Positions 16,336 to 23,406 of a stretch of 40,275 bases of DNA are shown here, piece after piece; the stretch's first letter is position 1, and every line of letters starts with the position of its first letter. Location of the stretch: positions 1 through 40,275 of the forward strand of contig CAAFMN010000101.1 of assembly GCA_900764045.1 (NCBI GenBank), in the 5' to 3' direction. This stretch comes from Clostridia bacterium. Lineage in GTDB: Bacteria > Bacillota > Clostridia > Lachnospirales > Bianqueaceae. A model generated the notes under the pieces. The model made no database searches. It worked only from the letters and a program-made list of their open reading frames with translations, and was not told the origin of the DNA. The position numbers and the translations under genes were made by a program.

Positions 16336-16716
16336 CTATTTCTTTCTGATCTTGACAACAAAAACAAAATAGATAATATGGGCCGCCCATACACAAGCCA
16401 GGATCGCGCAGGGGATATATAAATCCTTACGCAACATGATCACAAAGCCGAATACCATCAGCGCCGTGACCGTAATCAGGATCTTGGCTTTTATCTTTGC
16501 TGTCATGCCCTCTCCCTTCACATAGCTTTCCAGATTGTTCTTATACATCCGGGTTCCCAGAAACCAGTCTTGCAGCTTCTGGGAGGATTGTGAAAAGCAA
16601 AACACCGTCGCCAGAAAAAACGGTGCCGTGGGCAGGATCGGCAAAACTATGCCGACACAGCCCAGCGCAAGGCAAACACAACCTATGATCAGAAATATCA
16701 TTCGTTTGAATCCCAT
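16336..16716 (-). CDS. DUF454 (YbaN-like) membrane protein
   Basis: A 126-residue protein. The N-terminal membrane helix carries the family segment GCVCLALGCVGIVLPILPTAPFFL, followed by a soluble stretch (WFLGTRMYKNNLESY) and two more helices near the C-terminus. DUF454 has no established function. The ATG at 16716 has GAGGAG seven bases upstream and lies 11 bases after the CydC-like gene. Its place between ABC exporter subunits and a thiazoline hydrolase-like protein suggests a role in the same transport process. Confidence 0.8.
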   Translation of the reverse strand: MGFKRMIFLIIGCVCLALGCVGIVLPILPTAPFFLATVFCFSQSSQKLQDWFLGTRMYKNNLESYVKGEGMTAKIKAKILITVTALMVFGFVIMLRKDLYIPCAILACVWAAHIIYFVFVVKIRKK

Positions 16717-16727
16717 CTGTACTCTCC

Positions 16728-18392
16728 TCAACTCATTCTTCCGTGTTCTACGGAATATACTTTGTCCGCGATACGCATCGTAGAGGGCCGGTGCGACACC
16801 AGCACAACCGTCCTGTCCTGCTTTTCCTCCCGCAGGGATTTCAGGAGGATTGCCTCGTTTAGGCTATCCAGATTGCTGGTGGGCTCGTCCAGCAGCATAT
16901 ACGGAGCGTCATGCAGAAACGCCCGGGCAATCCCGATTCTCTGGCGTTCTCCGCCGGATAATGTATCACCCAGCTCTCCGACCGGCGTATCGTACCCCTT
17001 CGGCAGCTTCATGATAAAATCGTGTACGGACGCTTTCTGGCACGCCTCTTCCAACTCGGCATCCGTGGCATCCAGCTTGGCGATCCGCAGATTGTTGCGG
17101 ATACTGTCATGGAACAGGTGCGTCTCCTGTGTCACAAAGCTCTCGGCCTCGCGGAGGCTGGAGGTACGGATCTTACGGATATCCGTTCCGGACAGTATGA
17201 CGCTGCCCTGCTGGGTATCCCAGAAACGCATGAACAGCTTCATAAGTGTGGATTTGCCGCTGCCGCTCTTTCCGACGATGCCGACCACGGCCCCCTTGGG
17301 GATCCGCACCGATACATCGTCCAGTATCGTCTCCTCCCCATACGCAAAAGTGACGTTCTGTGCCGCGGCCCCTGTAAAAACAATCTCTTTGCCTGTATGG
17401 TTCTCCTCCACCATGGGCGTCTCCTCCAGTATATCCAGAACACGATTGCCTGCGGCAAAGGTGTTCTGCAATGTACTGCCCAAGTTGGCCAGCGCGATGG
17501 TCGGTCCGAAAGAACTCATCAGGGCGACGGTCGGGATCAGCACGCCGATAAACTCCACCTGTCCCCCTTGGTACAGCCACGCGGCTGCCGCCAGCATCAC
17601 AAGATCAAACAGCAAAATGACCGTATGGGTCGCTGCCTGATTTTTCCCGGCGGTCCGCTTCAGCCGCCATTCATCCGCTGAGAGCGCGTCGATCCTGTTC
17701 TCCATATCCTTCAGACGCTTTTCTCCTTGTCCGTATTGTAAGATCTCGGACAGACCGCGCAGACTGTCCAGGACAAAGCCGGCAAGTTCACCCGATTGGG
17801 TGCGGAAACTCAGCCCATCGCCGCGACTGACTCTGGAGGTCACCATCGGTATGATAACTCCGACCGTCAGGTAGGCTGCCAGGGCGATTACGCCCAACAG
17901 CGGATGGAAGCTTCCGATAAACAGGCAGAGGAATGCCGAGAAGAACAATGCGATCAAAACCGGTGAAATGGTGTGCGCATAGAATACCTCCAGCAGCTCA
18001 ATATCTGACGTGATAACCGAGATCAGATCTCCCTTGTCTCTGCCCTCCAGCTTGGCGGGACACAGCCGCCGCAGCGCCCGGAAGACCTTGTCCCGAATCA
18101 GGGCCAGGAGTTTGAACGCGATGAAATGATTGCAGGCTTGCTCGGCATAGCGCAGCACTCCCCGCACCAGCGCGAAGAGCAATACTGAAATGAAAATAAA
18201 ATGAAGAGAAAACGGCGTCGCGATCCCGATCAGATCCGCAGCTGCATACGCACCGAATATCGTAATAAAGGTCGCCGTCATATGTCCGACCCAGCCCATC
18301 GCCACCGCCAACACCATATATCCGGCAAGCGGCTTTACCAGACCGATCAGCCGTGCCATAACCTCAAATCCACTGCGTCTTTTCATGCTCAT
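16728..18392 (-). CDS. CydC-like ABC exporter subunit (membrane + ATPase)
   Basis: A 554-residue fused permease-ATPase with six predicted membrane helices in residues 1-310. The segment RGVLRYAEQACNHFIAFKLLALIRDKVF resembles CydC. The ATPase domain has Walker A GKSGSGKST, signature TLSGGERQR, Walker B YMLLDEPTSNLD with the catalytic glutamate, and the switch histidine SHRPST. Its ATG overlaps the stop of the CydD-like partner (ATGA). CydDC of E. coli moves cysteine, glutathione or heme across the membrane; the substrate here is unknown. The alternative is a half of a heterodimeric drug exporter or of a metallophore transporter of the YbtPQ kind. Confidence 0.85.
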   Translation of the reverse strand: MSMKRRSGFEVMARLIGLVKPLAGYMVLAVAMGWVGHMTATFITIFGAYAAADLIGIATPFSLHFIFISVLLFALVRGVLRYAEQACNHFIAFKLLALIRDKVFRALRRLCPAKLEGRDKGDLISVITSDIELLEVFYAHTISPVLIALFFSAFLCLFIGSFHPLLGVIALAAYLTVGVIIPMVTSRVSRGDGLSFRTQSGELAGFVLDSLRGLSEILQYGQGEKRLKDMENRIDALSADEWRLKRTAGKNQAATHTVILLFDLVMLAAAAWLYQGGQVEFIGVLIPTVALMSSFGPTIALANLGSTLQNTFAAGNRVLDILEETPMVEENHTGKEIVFTGAAAQNVTFAYGEETILDDVSVRIPKGAVVGIVGKSGSGKSTLMKLFMRFWDTQQGSVILSGTDIRKIRTSSLREAESFVTQETHLFHDSIRNNLRIAKLDATDAELEEACQKASVHDFIMKLPKGYDTPVGELGDTLSGGERQRIGIARAFLHDAPYMLLDEPTSNLDSLNEAILLKSLREEKQDRTVVLVSHRPSTMRIADKVYSVEHGRMS

Positions 18393-20122
18393 TCACCGTC
18401 CTTTCCATAATTCTCAAGCGCCTGCTGTGCCTCCCATAGGCGGCTGTAAACTCCGCCGTTCTTCAGAAGCTCCTCATGCGTGCCTTTTTCGGCAACGCAG
18501 CCGTCACTCAGCACATAGATACGATCGGAGCCTGTTACATTGGCCAGCCGGTGAGAGATGAGAATCACGGTTTTGGTCTGCGCCAATGTATGGATCTCCT
18601 GCATGATATCGTTCTCACTCTCTACATCAATATTGGAGGTTGCCTCATCAAAAATATACACCGGGCTGTCATGCAGCAGCGCTCTGGCCAACGCCAGCCT
18701 CTGGCACTGGCCGCCGGACAGATTGGATGCCTTCTCGTTCAACAGGGTATCCAGTCCCTTTTCACTTCTCAAGAACGATGCCAGATGGACCCGTTCCAGT
18801 ACGCTCCAAAGCTTCGTGTCATCCGCGTCTGGACTGGCCATCAAAAGATTGTCCCGAACGGTTCCCTTGAACAGATAGCTCTGGCTGCTGATATAGGTAA
18901 AGCTCTTCAGCAGGCTCTCCTCACGGATCTCCCGAAGTTCGGCGCCGCCCACCGTAACCGAGCCTGTATATTCCTGATTGCGTCCCATAAGGATTGTGGA
19001 CAGAGTCGATTTGCCGCACCCGGACTCTCCAACAATCGAAGTAAAACTTCCCATGGGAAACTCCATCTGGATACCGTGCAGGATCTCCCGGTCCGCCTCA
19101 TAGGAAAAGCGCAGATTCTCACAACGGATGGCGCATTCCTGTGGCACGGACGCGCTCTTCTCCTCCGGTTCCGGCAGATCCAACAGATGAAAGATTTTAT
19201 CGCTGGCCGCCATTCCGTTCATAGCGATATGGAAAAAGGAACCGAGCAGCCGCATAGGAATAAAGAAATCCGCTGACAAAAGGATGATCAGAAGGCATCC
19301 CTGCAGCGTAACATGTCCCACAGCATACTGTGTCGCGGCCATGATAACGCCCAGTGCCGCTCCGCCATAGGCAATCAGATCCATGATCGTAATGGAGTTC
19401 AGCTGCATGGTCAGCACCTTCATGGTAATCTTACGGAATTTCTCCGCCTGTTCATTCATTTCATCCTGTTTAAACTCATCAGCCTGATAGATCTTCAAAG
19501 TGGTCAAGCCCTGCAAATTCTCCAGGAAGGTATCACCCAATGCCGTATACTGTCCCCAGTACTTAGAGAGCAGCTTCTTCGCCCAGCGCTGTACCGCTAC
19601 AATGGCCGCCGGAATGAGCGGCACACAGATCAGCAGCACCACGGCGCAGGGAAAATTCACAAAACTAAGCACGGCGAACAGCGTGAGCGGCGCCAGCATC
19701 GCATAGAAAAACTGCGGCAGATACGCTCCGAAATACGTCTCCAGCTGGTCCACCCCTTCCACAGCGACCTGCACGATCTCTGACGTTCGGACCTTTTCAT
19801 TATAGACCGCCCCCAACCGCAGCAGTTTCTGATAGATCCGGCTGCGCAATGTTTTTTTGACCGCTTTGGAGGAAAGATAGCTCATCCTGGCCGACAGGCG
19901 TGTACAGATGTAACGCACCACAACCGCTATCACCGCTATCAGCAGCGTATACAGGATGCTCCTCCCATCCGCTGTCCGTTCAAAAAGGCCTGCCAGCAGC
20001 CCTGTAATCGCTGCCATCATCGCGATATTGGCGGTTAGGGCAATCCACTGAAATACCACATTGCCGGCAATATACCTCTTGCTCTCGCTGACCATGCCGA
20101 TCAGCCTTTTGTTAATCATCAT
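18389..20122 (-). CDS. CydD-like ABC exporter subunit (membrane + ATPase)
   Basis: A 577-residue fused permease-ATPase. The membrane domain contains YFGAYLPQFFYAMLAPLTLF and ENLQGLTTLKIYQADE, both like CydD. The ATPase half has Walker A GESGCGKST, signature NLSGGQCQR, Walker B VYIFDEATSNID and SHRLANV. Both subunits keep a catalytic glutamate, so two ATP sites may be active. Start: the ATG at 20122 is seven bases after GGAAG. The leader carries a 9-codon ORF with a hairpin, two kinds of palindromic sites and a promoter, so the operon looks tightly regulated. Confidence 0.85.
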   Translation of the reverse strand: MMINKRLIGMVSESKRYIAGNVVFQWIALTANIAMMAAITGLLAGLFERTADGRSILYTLLIAVIAVVVRYICTRLSARMSYLSSKAVKKTLRSRIYQKLLRLGAVYNEKVRTSEIVQVAVEGVDQLETYFGAYLPQFFYAMLAPLTLFAVLSFVNFPCAVVLLICVPLIPAAIVAVQRWAKKLLSKYWGQYTALGDTFLENLQGLTTLKIYQADEFKQDEMNEQAEKFRKITMKVLTMQLNSITIMDLIAYGGAALGVIMAATQYAVGHVTLQGCLLIILLSADFFIPMRLLGSFFHIAMNGMAASDKIFHLLDLPEPEEKSASVPQECAIRCENLRFSYEADREILHGIQMEFPMGSFTSIVGESGCGKSTLSTILMGRNQEYTGSVTVGGAELREIREESLLKSFTYISSQSYLFKGTVRDNLLMASPDADDTKLWSVLERVHLASFLRSEKGLDTLLNEKASNLSGGQCQRLALARALLHDSPVYIFDEATSNIDVESENDIMQEIHTLAQTKTVILISHRLANVTGSDRIYVLSDGCVAEKGTHEELLKNGGVYSRLWEAQQALENYGKDGE

Positions 20123-20150
20123 AATTTTTCTTCCTTTCTGCTGTCTCATC

Positions 20151-20168
20151 GGTTAGCCATCACTAATC
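20151..20168 (-). promoter_or_regulatory. GGTTAG-N6-CTAA palindrome ahead of the CydDC-like operon
   Basis: GGTTAG-CCATCA-CTAATC lies in the leader about 45 bases after the predicted transcription start. It shares its arms and spacing with the sites at 21227 and 22927. Its left end overlaps the last codons of the leader ORF. Confidence 0.5.
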
Positions 20169-20192
20169 CAGCAACCAAAGAAAGGTCCGCAT
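20163..20192 (-). CDS. Candidate 9-residue leader peptide ahead of the ABC genes
   Basis: ATG CGG ACC TTT CTT TGG TTG CTG GAT TAG encodes MRTFLWLLD. AAAGGAG lies nine bases upstream, a better ribosome site than that of the ABC gene itself. The ATG falls in the loop and 3' arm of a small hairpin. Translation might control folding of the leader, as proposed for the BmrB leader of the B. subtilis bmrCD ABC genes (analogy). It is too short to judge by composition. Confidence 0.4.
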   Translation of the reverse strand: MRTFLWLLD

Positions 20193-20200
20193 CGGCGGAC
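20185..20200 (-). terminator. Small GC hairpin in the ABC leader, possible attenuator
   Basis: GTCCGC-CGAT-GCGGAC followed by CTTTCTTT in the leftward direction. The stem is short (6 bp) and the T run interrupted, so it would be a weak terminator. It overlaps the ribosome site and start of the leader ORF. Confidence 0.4.
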
Positions 20201-20218
20201 TCTCCTTTTAACATATAT

Positions 20219-20246
20219 ATTGTAGCACATCCCTCCTATCTGTGAA
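20219..20246 (-). promoter_or_regulatory. Promoter of the CydDC-like operon
   Basis: Reading leftward: TTCACA (20246-20241), 16 bp, TACAAT (20224-20219), with a TGC extension before the -10. A half-site TGTAGCA (20221-20227) overlaps the -10 box. Confidence 0.55.
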
Positions 20247-20256
20247 ACCATGAGAT

Positions 20257-20274
20257 TGTAGCACTACTGCAACA
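20257..20274. promoter_or_regulatory. Palindromic site TGTAGCA-N4-TGCAACA
   Basis: TGTAGCA-CTAC-TGCAACA, one mismatch from perfect symmetry. It lies ten bases upstream of the -35 box of the ABC operon, a usual position for an activator. Same family as the site at 20335. Confidence 0.5.
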
Positions 20275-20334
20275 AAGCGGCGTTTTTCCATACTTTTCAT
20301 TTCTGATTGTCCTGAAAAGAAGCCGTTTTCCTTT

Positions 20335-20352
20335 TGTTGCACAGCTGCAACA
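20335..20352. promoter_or_regulatory. Palindromic site TGTTGCA-N4-TGCAACA
   Basis: TGTTGCA-CAGC-TGCAACA has perfect seven-base arms. It lies 78 bp upstream of the second copy, just after the stop of the regulator gene. Confidence 0.5.
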
Positions 20353-20364
20353 TTTTATGTCCCA

Positions 20365-21198
20365 TCATATCAGCATGCTGAAAATCGCTGTAGAATCCGG
20401 CATATGAATCGGGCCGACCGAGGCCTCCATCTGCAGGCAGACGCTTCCGTGCAGAATCTGTCCAGCATCCGCCCCTACATTGACAAATTGCAGAACCTCT
20501 GCCGGGAAGGAAAAGATTTGCCCGTTGGACTCCACACTGATATACCGTCCGGCATCAAAATACCGGATACTCTTCACCCGTCCGCTCATCCGTATACCGC
20601 TGTGCGGGGATTTGGCTGATATCGGAACCGCGTGCAGCTGCACCGCCCCTATACCGTTCTTCACATACAGACTGCAAGGATGCTCAAAACCTTCATTTGC
20701 CATGGAGAGATTGCTTCCGTTTTTGATGTGCTCCCGGAAAATCAGAAAAGGGAACGAATAACAGCCGTCTTTTAATTTTTTACAGAGAGTCCCACCGTTA
20801 AAACGCTTCTGATTCCGAAGCTCGTATTTTACACGGTAACGCTCCTCGGTGGCCCGCACGGCCTCCATCGTACTGTCCGTGCAGTACAGCGCCCAGACAA
20901 ACGCGTCCTTCTTAGCACTCTCCATGTCGACGCCCTCATATAGCAGATGGTTCAACGTAATCTCCAACCGCTCTGAATATCGTTCAGCCAAAAGGCGTCC
21001 CTTCTCCGTGAGCCGTGGATTGCGTACATCCTCACGACTCACGCACTCCTCCTTTTCCAGGGAGGCAATCGCGCGGCTGACAGAATATTTCTCCTCGCCA
21101 AGCGTCTTTGCGATCGCAGTCACCGTACACTCTTCCGGCGCCAACCGCAGAAAGCACAGCAGCACCCGCAGCCATAATATCTTCGCATTGTCTTCCAT
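20365..21198 (-). CDS. DtxR/MntR-like winged-helix regulator with an unknown C-terminal domain
   Basis: A 277-residue protein. Residues 26-48 (VTAIAKTLGEEKYSVSRAIASLE) form a helix-turn-helix, and a wing (VRNPRLTEKGR) follows. Residues 78-115 (ITLNHLLYEGVDMESAKKDAF onward) resemble the dimerisation helices of DtxR/MntR. Where MntR has its E..EH metal ligands this protein reads DAFVWALYCTD, so the usual metal site seems lost. The remaining 160 residues are unfamiliar and could bind another ligand. Start: the ATG at 21198 with GGAGGAG five bases upstream. It lies directly upstream of the CydDC-like operon and probably controls it. A MarR-like label is the alternative. Confidence 0.6.
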   Translation of the reverse strand: MEDNAKILWLRVLLCFLRLAPEECTVTAIAKTLGEEKYSVSRAIASLEKEECVSREDVRNPRLTEKGRLLAERYSERLEITLNHLLYEGVDMESAKKDAFVWALYCTDSTMEAVRATEERYRVKYELRNQKRFNGGTLCKKLKDGCYSFPFLIFREHIKNGSNLSMANEGFEHPCSLYVKNGIGAVQLHAVPISAKSPHSGIRMSGRVKSIRYFDAGRYISVESNGQIFSFPAEVLQFVNVGADAGQILHGSVCLQMEASVGPIHMPDSTAIFSMLI

Positions 21199-21226
21199 TG
21201 TATCTCTCCTCCAGCTCATTCTCGCC

Positions 21227-21244
21227 GGTTAGTATTACCTAACC
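21227..21244 (-). promoter_or_regulatory. GGTTAG-N6-CTAACC palindrome ahead of the DtxR-like regulator
   Basis: GGTTAG-TATTAC-CTAACC, perfect six-base arms, lies in the regulator's leader about 45 bases after its predicted transcription start and near its ribosome site. This would suit autoregulation. Confidence 0.55.
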
Positions 21245-21285
21245 ATAGCTGTATATAAAAGCCGCCTTCCGGCAGCCCTCTGCTC

Positions 21286-21324
21286 ATACTATAGTAGTAT
21301 AACACAAATTCCTCGCCCATGCAA
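21286..21324 (-). promoter_or_regulatory. Promoter of the DtxR-like regulator with an overlapping palindrome
   Basis: Reading leftward: TTGCAT (21324-21319), 17 bp, TATACT (21301-21296). A second palindrome, ATACTA-TAG-TAGTAT (21286-21300), overlaps the -10 box and the start point. Confidence 0.6.
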
Positions 21325-21342
21325 CTCGTTTGCTACTGCCAT

Positions 21343-21388
21343 AAAAAAGGACCTGCCACCCGTATTACACAGGCAGCAAGCCCTTTCC
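21343..21388 (-). terminator. Terminator after the surface-protein pseudogene
   Basis: Reading leftward, AAGGGC-TTGCTGCC pairs imperfectly with GGTGGCAGG-TCCTT around a loop, and is followed by TTTTTT. It lies about 25 bases after the stop at 21412. Confidence 0.65.
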
Positions 21389-21411
21389 ATTACTGAATCC
21401 TTGGGACGGAT

Positions 21412-22567
21412 TTAGCTCTTCTTTTTACGAAAGCTAGCCATCAGTCCTGTCATTCCGACAAAGGAAACAACCAGAAGTACGATCGGCAGCATGATATTAT
21501 TCGTGTCGCCTGTCTGAGGCGTCTTCGTGTCATTGGGCTGATTGTTGGTAATCTTCTCCCAGGTAGCCACATAGGTAACATTGCCCGTTACCTTCTCAGC
21601 AACCACAGGATTCCAACCCTTGAACTCATATCCGTCTCTCTTCGGTGTACCATTGAAAGCAGGTGTCGTAGTTCCGGCCAGAAGATTGGTATATACCTGA
21701 TCGGCGAAAACCTCCTCGTTATCCACGCCATCCGTATAGGTTACAGTGTACTTCTCCGGTGTAGCATGCGTTGTCCAAACGGTCAGCGGCATATCTCCCG
21801 TCTCATAATACCACCCCTCACCATCTGAAAAGAAACGTGCATATACCACCTCATTGGGATAGGCTAAATAATGCGTACCACTTGTACTTGCATAATTCTT
21901 ATTGTACTTATTCAAATATCAACTGGAATCCAAAACCAGCTTGCACATCCAAGGATAATCTTTAACCGGAGCTTCCGGATCTGATCCGTCATTGGCTGGA
22001 ACATCATTCAACGTAGGCTTACTGGGCTTGTCCGTTTCACCAGAGGCCCCTCTCCATTGTTTACATTATATACGATCTGTCCCGAGAATAGAGGATAATC
22101 GTCATCCGTAGCAATACCCCATTCCACACTCAGTCCATCAATAAAGAAGTCTATCGTTATTTTCGTGGAACCTTCCTTGCTTCCTTTAGTAAATGTAATA
22201 TCCATCGCTCCATGACCGTCAACAGTCTTGGGCTGAACCGAAACCGTTGCCACATCCGGATTGGTATTATACACAATAAAACTCGAATAGCCCTTAGGGG
22301 ACCCACCGCCATGGTATCCATTGTACTTGGTCCAAACATTCTCGTCTACAGCCGTCGGATGCTCGTCCGTAAGTACCACTGTACCATGTCCATCCTCTGC
22401 CCTAGTATTATCCAAACTGTTGTAGTCATCTGTAGTAGGGTAATACTCATGATATCCAGTTGCCAGTACACCATATGTACTTTCAGCAAAAACTGTCGTT
22501 GGGATCACTTCTGCTACCAAGACAACCGATAGCACGATGGCCCAGATTTTTTTGCCAACCCTTTCAT
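21412..22567 (-). pseudogene. Sortase-anchored surface protein with InlB-type repeat, multiply disrupted
   Basis: The pieces together describe a wall-anchored protein of about 385 residues. From the ATG at 22567 (GGAGG ten bases upstream) the reading is MKGLAKK. A missing base in the A7 run near 22550 breaks the signal peptide, which in the next frame continues IWAIVLSVVLVAEVIPTTVFA. A second missing base in a GGGG run near 22050 shifts the frame at NNGEG/ASGETDKPS. A TGA (LVLDSS*YLNKYNK, near 21920) stops the restored frame. The C-terminus has an InlB/Listeria-Bacteroides-type repeat (YTVTYTDG to VTYVATWEK), a PQTGD sortase-like motif, a hydrophobic helix and RKKKS. Two lesions are in homopolymers and could be sequencing errors or phase variation; the TGA is a separate lesion. 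Confidence 0.75.
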
Positions 22568-22633
22568 AGCTTCAACACCTCCGATTGAATTATGAATGCC
22601 ATAACTAATACGCAGTTCTAACACTCACAGATA

Positions 22634-22662
22634 TTAATACATCCATTAATTCTAGAAATCAA
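22634..22662 (-). promoter_or_regulatory. Probable promoter of the surface-protein gene
   Basis: Reading leftward: TTGATT (22662-22657), 17 bp, TATTAA (22639-22634). This lies in the 404-base gap 22568-22971. The rest of that gap holds only AT-rich sequence, a doubtful 60-codon frame at 22711, and the rightward promoter and operator listed next. Confidence 0.5.
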
Positions 22663-22890
22663 GTAATATTTGTGTGAAATTGTGCTTTTTTAGCATATTT
22701 TATAAACATTTTGCGCAGCACTTCTTCACAGTGTTTTAACAGAAGATCATTTTCTACTATTTATGAGTCTTTTCTCCATCCATATTATTACAATTTTATC
22801 GCCGTTTGCCAGTGGTATTCTGGCTCTTCTTTTTTTGAAAATTTCATTCAAAAATACTTGTCCAATTGGTTCATTTCCGTCCGTTTGGTA

Positions 22891-22919
22891 TAGACGAGTC
22901 GATTCGCAGATGCTATACT
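22891..22919 (+). promoter_or_regulatory. Promoter of the AraC-type fragment
   Basis: TAGACG (22891-22896), 17 bp, TATACT (22914-22919) with a TGC extension before the -10 box. Confidence 0.55.
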
Positions 22920-22926
22920 ATATCCT

Positions 22927-22944
22927 GGTTAGCAAGAGCTAACT
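22927..22944 (+). promoter_or_regulatory. GGTTAG-N6-CTAACT palindrome ahead of the AraC-type fragment
   Basis: GGTTAG-CAAGAG-CTAACT sits at the predicted transcription start. The arms extend inward (GTTAGC/GCTAAC), giving a strong dyad, as expected of a repressor site. It shares the pattern of the sites at 20151 and 21227. Confidence 0.6.
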
Positions 22945-22971
22945 CTCAAATTACACAGAAAGGGTTCTTCC

Positions 22972-23331
22972 ATGGAAACCACCAAAACCTTTGAACAGGA
23001 AGGAGCGGTCCTGCTCGCGCAAAGCGACGGCTGCTCCGTGTGGCAGTTCCGCAACGATACTGGCGACGGAACCATGACCACATACGATGTATGTCCGGGC
23101 GTTATGCTCTGTTTTAATGATTTTCATATGGAATACTACAACAGCAGCTTTGTGCCGGATCGCCGGATCCTTGCCATTGACCATTGCCGGGAGGGCCGAA
23201 TGGAGTACTCAGCCGGAAAAGGTATGGTGGGCTATACGGCCGCCGGGGAGCTCATTTGTCAGAACGGTTTGTACAAACGCTTTATTGAAATTCGTGAGAA
23301 GACTGAGGGCTGGTGTATCCTGTCCGAATAA
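22972..23331 (+). pseudogene. AraC-family regulator N-terminal domain without its DNA-binding half
   Basis: A 119-residue product. Residues 1-95 (with GVMLCFNDFHMEYYNSSFVPD, then AIDHCREGRMEY and YTAAGELICQN) match the ligand-binding N-terminal domain of AraC regulators common in Clostridia (from memory). The two C-terminal helix-turn-helix motifs that normally bring such proteins to about 300 residues are absent. The product ends RFIEIREKTEGWCILSE and stops. This looks like a deletion that removed the DNA-binding part, although a stand-alone sensing domain is possible since promoter, operator, start and terminator are intact. Start: ATG at 22972 with AGAAAGG upstream. Confidence 0.65.
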
Positions 23332-23343
23332 TCTTACGCATAT

Positions 23344-23393
23344 AAAAAGCCAGGGACGGAATTGCATCTACGCAAAACCGTCCCTGGCTTTTT
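23344..23393. terminator. Bidirectional terminator between convergent genes
   Basis: Sixteen-base arms AAAAAGCCAGGGACGG and CCGTCCCTGGCTTTTT pair perfectly, with A and T runs on either side. It serves both the AraC fragment and the ABC gene ending at 23407. Confidence 0.9.
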
Positions 23394-23406
23394 ATATTTT
23401 CTATCA

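Noticed and set aside
22711..22893. 60-codon plus-strand frame in the 404-base gap
   Set aside because: No ribosome site, AT-rich and odd composition; it lies upstream of a better-supported promoter.
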